This document shows positions 7,431-16,160 of a stretch of DNA of 64,000 nt, one piece after another. This DNA is from CBDEUK01 sp965250225 (GTDB lineage: Bacteria > Pseudomonadota > Gammaproteobacteria > Eutrophobiales > Eutrophobiaceae), in NCBI GenBank assembly GCA_965250225.1, contig CBDFNQ010000017.1, positions 5,743 to 69,742 on the forward strand. The letters are read 5' to 3'. The position numbers were made by a program, and so were the translations under genes. Each line of letters opens with the position of its first letter. Position 1 is the stretch's first letter. Under the pieces are notes generated by a model. It was not told the DNA's origin, made no database searches, and was given only the letters and a program-made list of their open reading frames with translations.

Positions 7431-8306
7431 TCATGGCTCAAAATGATCACGCAGTCCAAGATAGTTCTGCAAGCCAAGAACATCTTTAATATCATCAAAG
7501 CCCACCATTTGGTCCGTTAATGCTCTTGTGTGGCCATCACGTTTAAATACTTCGGCCATATCACGCATGGCTTTTGCGGTTAACAAAACGGAATCAATTG
7601 AAGCAACTAAAATTTTATAACCTATTTCTTCCAGTTCTTTAGCAGATAAAACAGGCGTCTTTCCGAAGGCCAACATATTGATCAATTTTGGATATGCTAC
7701 TCGTTTACAGACTTCTTCCATCTCATCAATACTTAACGGCGCCTCGATGAAGGCAATATCGGCTCCAGCATCACAATAACGATTTACCCGATCGATCGCT
7801 TCATCAAGATTATGTGTGCCTCTAGCATCAGTGCGTGCAATGAATATAAAATCATCATCGTCTCTTGCATCGACCGCGGCTTTAAACTTGGTTATCATTT
7901 CACTCGCTTCAATCACCTGATTACCACCAAAATGACCACAGCGTTTTGGAAAGGCCTGATCCTCAAGGATGATCCCGGCCGCCCCGGCACCTTCAAATTC
8001 TTCAACACAACGCATAATATTATGAATATCCCCATGTCCAGTATCGGCATCTGCAATGACCGGTATTGAAACACGATGTGCCATGCGCCGTGTTGCATCG
8101 ACCATCTCCATCAAACCCAGAAAATTCAGATCCGGATAACCATTCAGGCTGGCACTGGTACCAAATCCGCCGAGAAATACAGATTCAAAACCCGTTTGCT
8201 CAATCATCACCGCGGTTAACACATCATGCGCACCCAGTGAGCAAATAATGCCCGGGTTATTCAGCAAATCACGAATTTTTTGAGTGGCTTTTTTTGAACC
8301 TGACAT
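7431..8306 (-). CDS. Isocitrate lyase/PEP mutase superfamily protein
   Basis: The 291-residue alpha/beta-barrel enzyme belongs to the group with 2-methylisocitrate lyase, 2,3-dimethylmalate lyase and oxaloacetate decarboxylase. Visible motifs are LGAHDVLTAVMIEQTGF, the metal-binding IADADTGHGD, and FPKRCGHFGG, whose KRCGH carries the catalytic cysteine of true lyases and argues against a phosphonate mutase. The likely reaction is retro-aldol C-C cleavage of a substituted malate or citrate; substrate unknown. I take ATG 8306 (CGGAGGA just upstream) rather than the ATG at 8327. Its neighbours are the SSS transporter genes, so uptake and cleavage of one compound is a reasonable guess. Confidence 0.85.
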   Translation of the reverse strand: MSGSKKATQKIRDLLNNPGIICSLGAHDVLTAVMIEQTGFESVFLGGFGTSASLNGYPDLNFLGLMEMVDATRRMAHRVSIPVIADADTGHGDIHNIMRCVEEFEGAGAAGIILEDQAFPKRCGHFGGNQVIEASEMITKFKAAVDARDDDDFIFIARTDARGTHNLDEAIDRVNRYCDAGADIAFIEAPLSIDEMEEVCKRVAYPKLINMLAFGKTPVLSAKELEEIGYKILVASIDSVLLTAKAMRDMAEVFKRDGHTRALTDQMVGFDDIKDVLGLQNYLGLRDHFEP

Positions 8307-8437
8307 ACTATCCTCCGATACATTCACAGACTGGATTTGGCTAAGGAATAAGATTCTACCCGAATTGGAATAACGTTTGAGTGATTTTTACGGAAACCTT
8401 TATAATGATCTGACAAAAATTAATCTAATCATAGACT

Positions 8438-8770
8438 ATGGAAAATAATATACCTGCTCAAAAATCCGGTAGCCTGTTTCTGGCTATGGTATGGATGTTT
8501 ATCATTTCGATATTACTTTTCTGGTTACCCTTAATTGGCCCATTGATCGCAGGGATCGTCGGAGGCAAACAGGCTGGCAGTGTTACGTCTGGCATCCTTG
8601 CGGCTCTGATCCCCGGAGTGATCATATGTATTATTTTATTTTTTGCCGGTAGCGCCATGACCGCCATACCCTATGTTGGCATCGTATTGGCTGGCGGCGG
8701 ATTGTTATTGTATCTATTTTATATTCCGACCTTACTCATTGGCGCCTTGATCGGTGGCCTATTAAATTAA
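8438..8770 (+). CDS. Small hydrophobic membrane protein
   Basis: The 110-residue protein has three or four hydrophobic, glycine-rich segments with a short polar N-terminus. The GPLIAGIVGGKQAG element near residue 33 and the GALIGGLL end resemble glycine-zipper proteins (DUF5518-like), but I cannot assign it firmly. It stands alone between a minus-strand operon and the Sel1 gene. The promoter would lie in 8328-8437. Confidence 0.65.
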   Translation: MENNIPAQKSGSLFLAMVWMFIISILLFWLPLIGPLIAGIVGGKQAGSVTSGILAALIPGVIICIILFFAGSAMTAIPYVGIVLAGGGLLLYLFYIPTLLIGALIGGLLN

Positions 8771-8911
8771 TTGTTGATCTTGAGATTTCATTTCACACAA
8801 AATAATACATATCTTATTGATATTTATAGTATTTTTATTGTATTTTGCCATGTTATTTCAACTGTTTTACGGTATAATTCAGCTGATTTTTCATAACACT
8901 GGTCTGTCAAA

Positions 8912-10585
8912 ATGATATTCAAGTTAGTCCGTTTTGTACTCTGCAGCATCCCCTTTCTATTCATTGTCATAACCCATTCTTTTGCTGAAGAACCCACTGC
9001 GGTTGAAATAAATGACAGTGAAATAAAAGACGAACAAACCAGCAATGAACCATCCAATGATCAATTAATGCAACTGGAAACAGCAGCCATTGATGGTGAT
9101 AGCAGTGCTCAAACTCAATTAGCTTCGATGTACTATCTTGGCGAAGGTGTTGAACAAAATCATGCACAAGCCTTTGCCTGGTACCAGCTTGCTGCGGAAC
9201 AAGGTGATATGAATGCTCAATACAGCCTTGGCAATATGTATTCACTGGGTGAAGCCGTGCAAGGCAATAAGCAAGAGGCACAATACTGGTATCAACTTGC
9301 CGCATCACAGGGGCATTCAGCGTCGGAAAAACGATTAGATGAACTGAACCTTGTCGACAAACCAAACGTTACAGATGAGAATCATTATGCAGGATCACTC
9401 TTGCCAGAAGATGAGGTTATTACACTGACTGAAACGACAGAAATCAGAGTGGCCGATAACACAACACCAGATGGAAAAATAGAACTTGAATCCGAACCTG
9501 GTTTATTTGATCAATTATTTGGATCAACCGAGGAGACACCAGCAACTCAAACAGAGCCTACTGATACGGTAGAAGTAGTTGATAAAAGTGTCGAATCAGA
9601 CAATAAGGTCACGACCAGTCGAAATGACACAATCGAAACGGTCAGCACTGACAAGCAGTCTACAGAAAATTCAGCAATCAACACAACACTGCAACCAGGA
9701 CCCATTGTAAAAACTGAGATTGAAGAAGCACCGACGTTCGAAGAAATTACCCCTGACAACCCTGAACTCTTTGCTCTCTACAACAATGCCCAAGAAGGTG
9801 ATGCTATTGCACAATATAATATTGGTAATGTCTTTTATCAGGGCGATAATGTCACACAAAATCATGAACACGCTATATTATGGTATCGACGTTCTGCTCA
9901 ACAGGGCAATGCCAATGCACAATACAGGCTTGGCAATATTTATCTCATGGGAGAAGGTGTTGAACAAAACGATCAAGTAGCTATGGGCTGGTATGAACAG
10001 GCAGCAGCACAAGGACATGAATCAGCACAACATAATTTTGATAACCTTCAACCGTTAACAAACAGGACAGAAAAATCTGAACCGGTTGTAATCAACACTG
10101 AGCAAGATGATAAGCACACTCAAGACACCAGAGTGACTAAAGTCACCAGCTCAGAAAGTGATTATCAACAAGGCATGAAGTTTAGTTTAGGTGATGGTGT
10201 TGAACGAGATTATAAAAAAGCATTTCAATATTTTAAACAATCCGCTGATTCAGGCCACTTAAGTGCTCAATATCAACTAGGCATTGCCTATGCCTTTGGT
10301 GAAGGTGTCGAAAAAGATAGAACAGAAGCCGCTAAATGGTTTGGTAAAGCTGCCGAGAGCGGCGATGCACTTGCCCAACGTCAACTTGCAAATATGTATT
10401 GGTCGGGTACTGGTGTCTCGCAAGACAAAGCCAAGGCTGCTGCCTGGTTTAGTATTATTGCTGATAATGGTAATGATATGGACAAACAACGTTTTGATAG
10501 CATTCGCAATGAACTTAGCGTAGAAGAACTGGATAAATCCAGACAAATTGCTGCAAAATTGAATGCACAATTGCCACAACTTTGA
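8912..10585 (+). CDS. Secreted Sel1-like repeat protein
   Basis: The 557-residue protein starts with a signal peptide (hydrophobic residues ~8-25, cleavage near SFAEE). Sel1 repeats (A-x2-YQLG..Y..GEGV..N...A..WY..AA.QG) occur in three blocks: about residues 52-145, 290-375 and 420-530. Acidic, Thr/Glu-rich low-complexity linkers separate them (~150-285, ~380-420). Sel1 repeats form helical solenoids that bind other proteins; periplasmic members often scaffold envelope or signalling complexes. Repeat-to-repeat similarity is high at DNA level too, which favours copy-number change. Specific partner unknown. Confidence 0.88.
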   Translation: MIFKLVRFVLCSIPFLFIVITHSFAEEPTAVEINDSEIKDEQTSNEPSNDQLMQLETAAIDGDSSAQTQLASMYYLGEGVEQNHAQAFAWYQLAAEQGDMNAQYSLGNMYSLGEAVQGNKQEAQYWYQLAASQGHSASEKRLDELNLVDKPNVTDENHYAGSLLPEDEVITLTETTEIRVADNTTPDGKIELESEPGLFDQLFGSTEETPATQTEPTDTVEVVDKSVESDNKVTTSRNDTIETVSTDKQSTENSAINTTLQPGPIVKTEIEEAPTFEEITPDNPELFALYNNAQEGDAIAQYNIGNVFYQGDNVTQNHEHAILWYRRSAQQGNANAQYRLGNIYLMGEGVEQNDQVAMGWYEQAAAQGHESAQHNFDNLQPLTNRTEKSEPVVINTEQDDKHTQDTRVTKVTSSESDYQQGMKFSLGDGVERDYKKAFQYFKQSADSGHLSAQYQLGIAYAFGEGVEKDRTEAAKWFGKAAESGDALAQRQLANMYWSGTGVSQDKAKAAAWFSIIADNGNDMDKQRFDSIRNELSVEELDKSRQIAAKLNAQLPQL

Positions 10586-10636
10586 ACCGTTACAGTTAGT
10601 AAATAATTTAAAAGAACTAAATATTTTTCAGACCAT

Positions 10637-10918
10637 CTAACCTCCCCCACGATGGTACGATAAATCAAATCGTTTAAAAAATAATTCAATAGTTTGATCT
10701 GTAACACCTTCAAATGTGAATGCAATCTGGGTCATTGGTAAACTTAAAGCGGCAATCTTACGAACTGATTCATCGCCTAAACAAATCGTTAATGTTCCAG
10801 CAGGTAATTCAACGTATATATCAGGCATTGAAATTTGATAAGGATACTGTGCAAGAGCTTTGGCTAATAGTCGAAAGAAGTCGTCATGAGTAATGCCCAT
10901 GTCGCGAACAAACTTCAT
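10637..10918 (-). CDS. Hypothetical protein at the end of the AOR operon
   Basis: The 93-residue product is soluble, with the segments ITHDDFFRLLAKAL, MPDIYVELPAGTLTICLGDE and RKIAALSLPMTQIAFTFEGV, and a glycine-rich end (YHRGGG). I recognise no named family. It follows the MoaD-like gene by 38 bases on the same strand at the end of the aldehyde oxidoreductase cluster, so a role in cofactor assembly or enzyme maturation is possible but unproven. Confidence 0.65.
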   Translation of the reverse strand: MKFVRDMGITHDDFFRLLAKALAQYPYQISMPDIYVELPAGTLTICLGDESVRKIAALSLPMTQIAFTFEGVTDQTIELFFKRFDLSYHRGGG

Positions 10919-10956
10919 GCTTCAAGATAGTTATCCTTAATGATTATACGAATAGA

Positions 10957-11211
10957 TTAACCACCGGCAACTGGTGGCCAGATAGCAAGTGTGTCGCCGT
11001 CTTTAAAGACAGGTTTATCACGTTCCTCAAATTGTAAATAAACACCGTTTAATAAAACCAGATGGGCACGCTCACGCGGTACTTTAAATTTTTCGATGAC
11101 ACTGTGTGGTGTGTCATCACCAGGAACCTCAACAAGTGTTCTGTGTTTTTTTGATCCTTCTGGAAGATACTCGCTTAAGGTAGCGTAGAGCTTAAGTGTG
11201 ATTTGCATCAT
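10957..11211 (-). CDS. MoaD/ThiS-family sulfur carrier protein
   Basis: The 84-residue ubiquitin-like protein ends in the diagnostic Gly-Gly (IWPPVAGG), the site of thiocarboxylation by a MoeB/ThiF-type enzyme. Other marks are the LKLYATLSEYLPEG start and LVLLNGVYLQFEERDKPVFK. In molybdopterin synthesis MoaD donates sulfur to form the dithiolene that binds Mo or W. Dedicated MoaD-like genes commonly accompany tungsten aldehyde oxidoreductases, so this is probably the AOR cofactor carrier. The distance to the broken aorC-like gene is 67 bases. Confidence 0.88.
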   Translation of the reverse strand: MMQITLKLYATLSEYLPEGSKKHRTLVEVPGDDTPHSVIEKFKVPRERAHLVLLNGVYLQFEERDKPVFKDGDTLAIWPPVAGG

Positions 11212-11278
11212 GCTTTCTTGATGATAGGATATCTCTGTAGATCAGGGGACAGGCTTATAAGCCTGTCCCCAAAAAAAG

Positions 11279-12566
11279 TTATAGAACTCCTGCATTATGT
11301 CCAACAGCCTGAGTCGTAGCCAGATAGGCTTCCATAATGCGTGTCGGGTCTTTCATTAAGTGATCTTTCCATTTACCCAATTTAAGTTTGCTTTGTATCA
11401 AACCGCGTAAGACTCCAACATGTTGTGTCAATCCCAAAAGATTGCGCTCTCGACCACACACATCATCTTGAAACTGCAGGCTGATATAACGATAACGGTC
11501 AGGATCATAGAGTTCACTAGAGTCAGTCACCACCATCAACGCCCATCCATAGACCATAGGAGCTGGAAATTAAACCAAGTGTATCCAGGACGTTAAGATT
11601 GATACTGCCTTGATGAATGGTGTCCTTACCCATCATGTTCATTGCTGCAATACGGCCATGATCTGCTGCTGTTGGTTGGATAGCCTGGACGCTGTATTCA
11701 CCCGTGGAAAAATCTTTACCCTGACAGACATCACCCGCGGCATAGACATCAGGATCACTGGATTGAAGTCGATTGTTCACCAGCACACCAAATTCTGTTT
11801 CAATGCCACTGGCTTGCAGGAATTGAATATTGGATTTTACACCGGTTGCAGAAATAACGACATCGGCCTTGATTACTTCACCATTATTTAAACTAACCTT
11901 AAGGTGTTTATTTATTAAGCCTCCTTCTTTAATGAAATCAACTCGTGTTGAGGTGATGAACAGACAACCCCTTTTTCCTGACACCCATTTCTTGATCAAG
12001 GTTGCCCGAGTTCTGATCCATCATCCTGGGCACCATCCGATCTTCCATTTCAACCACAGTCAGATTGACGCCACGTGAAGCCAACGCTTCGAGGATAATG
12101 CAACCGATAAAACCCGCTCCCATCAACACAACATTCGATCCTTTTTGTTGCCTTAGCAGCAATATTTCGACCGTCTTCAAGCGTCCAACAGCTCAAAACA
12201 TTGGGTAAATCCATACCGGGTATCGGTGGACGAATGGGATGTGAACCAGTTGCGATGAGTAATTTGTCATAGCTAAGAACATCACCGCTTTTAAGCATCA
12301 ATAGTTTTTTTGCTCGCATCAACACTGGACACGCGATCTTGCATAAGCTCGATACCCGTATCTGTAAAATGTGTATCTGTCTTACGAAGGTAGGTACCTG
12401 CTTCATTAATATTTTCGATCAGGTAATACGGTAGAGCCATGCGTGAATACGGTGGCTCAGGCTCATCACCGATGAGAATGACGGTTGAATCTGGTTGCGA
12501 CTTACGTAAGGTCTCTGCAGCAATAACGCCTGCAGGCCCTGCTCCAATGATGACGTGTTTCATCAT
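11279..12566 (-). pseudogene. aorC: Broken FAD/NAD(P)-dependent oxidoreductase (AorC/NirB-like)
   Basis: Read across frames, this encodes a ~425-residue flavoprotein: GAGPAGVIAAETLR (FAD), IATGSHPIRPPIPG, GAGFIGCIILEALASRG (NAD) and VYAAGDVC. The reading frame breaks repeatedly. Near 12305 a run of seven A (coding strand) stands where six keep frame. Near 12143 five A stand where four keep frame. Near 12000 one base is extra (ACCTTG). Near 11530 TGAC is duplicated in tandem. Local disturbance is also visible near 11960 and 11455. Position between aorB and moaD matches the FAD subunit of Aromatoleum-type AorABC. It may be true decay or clustered sequencing errors; flanking genes are intact. 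Confidence 0.85.
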
Positions 12567-12598
12567 GCCTCTCCTGAATGATTAGGATCAATGATTGA

Positions 12599-14449
12599 TC
12601 AAAGCCCGAAACGTGCACGGGTCTCGTCAGTCAATTTGCCATCCGATGTCCAACCACGGAGTTCGTAGTATTCCGGCAACATTTTATCCAGGTCATTGAC
12701 ACGACCTTTAGCTGGGCCAACATTGGCCGCATCCTTCAACAATCGTTTGGGTAAAGTATCGTCGGCGGCTGTCATCCCTGCGGCATTATTAAAATCTCGC
12801 TCAAGATTCCAGATCCGTTCACCCACTTCCAGACATCTCTCTGTACTCCAGTCGCCTTCACAGGCGGCATCAATCTGTGGCGCAATGTCTTCCATGGTCC
12901 AGGCAAATGTCGTAAACACACATAGACCTGCAGAATCAACGGCTGCTGTAGCATCCTGGAAAGCCTTCACCAGTTCTGCCTTACCGTCAGATTCCAGGGG
13001 ATCAGTCTTGACCGGGATCCCCAACACTTCAGAGGCGACGGTATAACCTCTTAAATGACAAGCCCCACGATTTGATGTGGCATAGGCCAGCCCCATTCCC
13101 TGTATTCCACGTGGATCATAGGCAGGGAATTCCTGGCCCTTCACCGTCATGGAAAATTCCGGATGTCCATATTTCTCACACAGACGTTTTGAACCCAAAC
13201 CCAGATCCTTACCAAAGCCTTCCCCTGTCGCAACCCATTCAGCCGCCTTGGCAAGAGCTTCTGCTGAACCAAACTTAAATTCAACACCATCTGTTTCCTT
13301 TGTCGTAATGGCTCCCGATTCAAACAACTCCATCGCGGCGGCGACGGTGACGCCAAAGCTTATCGGGTCATAACCATCTTCATTACAAAGAAAATTGGCA
13401 TACGTCATGACATCCATATCATCGACCCCACAGTCCGAACCGAGCATGCATGCGGCCTCGAACTCCAAACCTCCTGAATTACCCCAATACTCTGGTTTAT
13501 TTTCTATCGTGAAATGATTACGATCTATCGTGGAAATTCTTCCGCAAGCGATGGTGCAGGCAAAGCATCCCGCATTCGTAGTCAAGTTGGCTTTACCATC
13601 ACTTTCACGTGGCTCCAGCATGGCTTCACCTGAGATATTGCCTGCCTCTTCAAATTGGACTTCACGGTGATTGCGTGTGGGCAATGCTCCCATCTCATTG
13701 ATGACGTTCATGAGCACCTGCGTCCCTAATGCGGGTAAACCTTCACCGGTGACTGCATTTCCTGCCAAAACTTTCTTACCTTCGTTAGTGGCATTCATGA
13801 ATGCTGCAGGATCCTGAATGTTACCGACCCCTTTGGTGCCTCTGACCGCAACCGCTTTGAGATTTTTTGAAGCCATTACGGTACCCACACCTGAACGACC
13901 CGCCGCGCGGTGTAAATCATTGATAATGGCAGAATACAAACAACCAGCTTCTGCAGATCGGCCTACTGCGGCAATCCTTAATAATGGGTCCTGATATTTT
14001 TTATGTAGGATTTCATCGGCTTCCCAAACTGATTTACCCCAAATTTCATCAGCAGAAACCAGCTCTACCTTTTCATTTTCAATATAAAGATAAACAGGCT
14101 TGGGTGACTTACCTTCAAAGATGATCATATCCCAGCCAGCATTTTTTAATTCATTGCCGATGAAGCCTCCTGAATTAGAACAGGCTAATATTCCTGTCAA
14201 AGGACTTTTGGTAACAACTGAATAACGACCGCCCGTGGATGCCATCGTGCCAGTCAGGGGACCAGTCGTCATGATCAGTTTGTTGTCAGGGCCAAGTGGA
14301 TCGCAATTGGGATCGATTTCATCAACCAGATATTTAGTTGCCAGCCCACGCTGCCCTAAATAGTCATTCGCCCACTCCATGTTAAGTGGTTCATTACTTA
14401 CCGTACCCTTTGTCAAATTCACACGTAAAACATTTCTAGTCCAAGCCAT
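12599..14449 (-). CDS. aorB: Tungsten-containing aldehyde ferredoxin oxidoreductase, catalytic subunit
   Basis: The 616-residue enzyme oxidises aldehydes to acids (or the reverse) with a W-bis-pterin cofactor and a 4Fe-4S cluster. N-terminal family marks are LRVNLTKGTVSNEPL, GPLTGTMASTGGRYSVVTKS and LHRAAGRSGVGTVMASKNLK. Cluster ligands are C295-x2-C298-x3-C302 and C510 (SAGLCVF), matching the family pattern. Length is normal and there is no frameshift. It sits 10 bases after the ferredoxin subunit gene. Its presumed flavin subunit (next gene) is broken, so electrons may pass through ferredoxin instead. The cofactor metal could be Mo, but the family predicts W. Confidence 0.93.
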   Translation of the reverse strand: MAWTRNVLRVNLTKGTVSNEPLNMEWANDYLGQRGLATKYLVDEIDPNCDPLGPDNKLIMTTGPLTGTMASTGGRYSVVTKSPLTGILACSNSGGFIGNELKNAGWDMIIFEGKSPKPVYLYIENEKVELVSADEIWGKSVWEADEILHKKYQDPLLRIAAVGRSAEAGCLYSAIINDLHRAAGRSGVGTVMASKNLKAVAVRGTKGVGNIQDPAAFMNATNEGKKVLAGNAVTGEGLPALGTQVLMNVINEMGALPTRNHREVQFEEAGNISGEAMLEPRESDGKANLTTNAGCFACTIACGRISTIDRNHFTIENKPEYWGNSGGLEFEAACMLGSDCGVDDMDVMTYANFLCNEDGYDPISFGVTVAAAMELFESGAITTKETDGVEFKFGSAEALAKAAEWVATGEGFGKDLGLGSKRLCEKYGHPEFSMTVKGQEFPAYDPRGIQGMGLAYATSNRGACHLRGYTVASEVLGIPVKTDPLESDGKAELVKAFQDATAAVDSAGLCVFTTFAWTMEDIAPQIDAACEGDWSTERCLEVGERIWNLERDFNNAAGMTAADDTLPKRLLKDAANVGPAKGRVNDLDKMLPEYYELRGWTSDGKLTDETRARFGL

Positions 14450-14459
14450 GAGTTATCTC

Positions 14460-14915
14460 CTAAGACTGCGCCGCATGGGCGCGCATACGATCTAAACCAG
14501 TATGATCGGCATCAATATAAGTAATGGCATCGGTGGGACAGGCCTTGGCACACTCAGGATCGCCGCCACACAAGTCACACTTATGTACAACCTTCGTTGT
14601 TGTATCGTAATTAACCGTGCCGAAAGGACAAGCGACTGTACAGACTTTGCAACCCACACAAATATCGTCGAGGACTTCTTTTGCTCCCGTCGTTTCATTA
14701 ACAACAATCGCCTCAACCGGGCATGCATGCATACACCAGGCTTCTTCACATTGCGTACAGGTATAGGGTACGAATCGTCCCTCTTCATGAAAGGTAAAGA
14801 CTTTGATACGGGATTTTGCCGGGTTGAATAACCCGGTGGCCTCATAGGAACAGGCCATTTCACATTGCAAACAACCGGTGCATTTTTCTGGTTCTATTTG
14901 AAGTGCTCTGAGCAT
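14460..14915 (-). CDS. aorA: 4Fe-4S ferredoxin subunit of aldehyde oxidoreductase
   Basis: This is a 151-residue polyferredoxin. Four cysteine sets are visible: CTGCLQCEMAC (residue ~14), CTQCEEAWCMHAC (~54), CVGCKVCTVAC (~85) and CDLCGGDPECAKAC (~112), sufficient for four 4Fe-4S clusters. This HycB/CooF-like layout matches the small Fe-S subunit of AorABC enzymes, where it forms an electron-transfer filament. The start ATG is preceded by AAGGGGAAG. It is the first gene of the operon and divergent from the glutaredoxin gene. Confidence 0.9.
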   Translation of the reverse strand: MLRALQIEPEKCTGCLQCEMACSYEATGLFNPAKSRIKVFTFHEEGRFVPYTCTQCEEAWCMHACPVEAIVVNETTGAKEVLDDICVGCKVCTVACPFGTVNYDTTTKVVHKCDLCGGDPECAKACPTDAITYIDADHTGLDRMRAHAAQS

Positions 14916-14966
14916 TGGCTTCCCCTTAGAGTCAGCTTGTCAAAATTATCAGTTTCAACCTAACAT

Positions 14967-14983
14967 TGTTGCATTTCGCAACA
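14967..14983. promoter_or_regulatory. Palindromic operator candidate before the aor operon
   Basis: TGTTGC-N5-GCAACA forms a perfect six-base inverted repeat centred ~60 bases upstream of aorA. On the minus strand a -10-like GATAAT lies 17 bases after TGCAAC, so the palindrome would overlap the -35. This is the expected place for a repressor or activator site. Seen once in the window; the cognate regulator is not in view. Confidence 0.4.
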
Positions 14984-15199
14984 TTTTTTTCTTTTACATT
15001 TAAACTCATAGAGAATTTAAACACAGACTTATATTTAACGACTAAGAGGCAAAATATGCAAGTAAAAATTCATTTTTCTCTATCCGGAACCCTCTACTAT
15101 CTCCATAGTCCATAAACAGTCACACTACCATTGTAAGATACTATCTACTCTGTCCGATACTTTTAATCACTATTAATTACGAAATTCCAGAATAAAACG

Positions 15200-15457
15200 A
15201 TGGTTAAAATTTACACAAAAAGAACTTGTGGTTATTGCCACATGGCAAAACAACTGTTGAGTTCACAAGGCATTCACTTTGATGAAGTCGATGTCATTCA
15301 TGATCATGATGGATTTAAACACATGGTCAGCGCGGCTAGCGGACACCGTACCGTGACCGTGCCACAAATATTCATCAATGATGAAGCTATTGGCGGTTTT
15401 ATGGAGCTCGCTACATCATCCCAATCAGGTACATTGAATATTTTGGTAAATAATTAA
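15200..15457 (+). CDS. Glutaredoxin (GrxC-like)
   Basis: The 85-residue thioredoxin-fold protein has a dithiol active site, CGYC, at residues 10-13 (TKRTCGYCHMAKQLL). The glutathione-binding TVPQIFINDEAIGGF segment is present, with TVP and GG in the usual places. It reduces protein disulfides and glutathione-mixed disulfides. It is the first gene of a plus-strand run that ends with glutathione reductase, its electron supplier, which supports the assignment. One base separates it from the next gene. Confidence 0.9.
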   Translation: MVKIYTKRTCGYCHMAKQLLSSQGIHFDEVDVIHDHDGFKHMVSAASGHRTVTVPQIFINDEAIGGFMELATSSQSGTLNILVNN

Positions 15458-15458
15458 T

Positions 15459-16160
15459 ATGTCAAAACGTCATGGAAAAATTATTATTCTCAGCCTGGTC
15501 GTGGTCTTAATAAGTCTGTTTTTTTATTTCGACCTGGGTCAATATTTGACACTGGAAGTGATTAAATCGAAACAGGCACAAGTAGCGGCTTATTACACAG
15601 AACACCCATTCGGGTTTTCACTCATCTTCTTTTCAATCTACGTGCTGATGGCAGCCTTATCTATTCCAGGCGCAGCATTATTAACGCTCATTGCTGGTTC
15701 GATCTTTGGTTTGCTTTGGGGCAGTATCATTGTTTCCTTTGCTTCAACGATTGGTGCCACGTTCGCATTCTTAATCGCTCGTTATTTATTCAGAGACAGC
15801 ATTCAGGAAAAATACGGCGAAAAATTACAAACTATCAATGATGGGGTGCAACATGAAGGAGGCTATTATCTGTTTACTCTGAGGTTGGTACCTGCTTTTC
15901 CATTTTTTCTGGTAAACCTTGTTATGGGTGTTACTACAATTCCATTGGTCATTTATTATCTGGTCAGCCAAATCGGTATGCTACCGGCTACGATTATTTA
16001 TGTGAATGCAGGGAAACAACTAGCAGAAATCGATTCACTCAGTGGTATATTATCGCCACAGCTTCTTTTTGCATTTGCATTGCTTGGCATCTTTCCAATT
16101 GCTGCAAAAAAAATGATTGAGTTTATTAATCGACGTAAACATGATGAAAATAATTTATGA
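15459..16160 (+). CDS. TVP38/TMEM64 (DedA-related) membrane protein
   Basis: The 233-residue protein has about six hydrophobic segments and the family core: ALSIPGAALLTLIAGSIFGL, IGATFAFLIARYLFRD, and LFTLRLVPAFPFFLVNLVMG. Family members are putative lipid- or metabolite-transport/scramblase proteins. In many bacteria the gene is linked or fused to a MerA-like flavoprotein, exactly as here, where the stop overlaps the next ATG (ATGA). The function of that pair is not established. Confidence 0.88.
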   Translation: MSKRHGKIIILSLVVVLISLFFYFDLGQYLTLEVIKSKQAQVAAYYTEHPFGFSLIFFSIYVLMAALSIPGAALLTLIAGSIFGLLWGSIIVSFASTIGATFAFLIARYLFRDSIQEKYGEKLQTINDGVQHEGGYYLFTLRLVPAFPFFLVNLVMGVTTIPLVIYYLVSQIGMLPATIIYVNAGKQLAEIDSLSGILSPQLLFAFALLGIFPIAAKKMIEFINRRKHDENNL

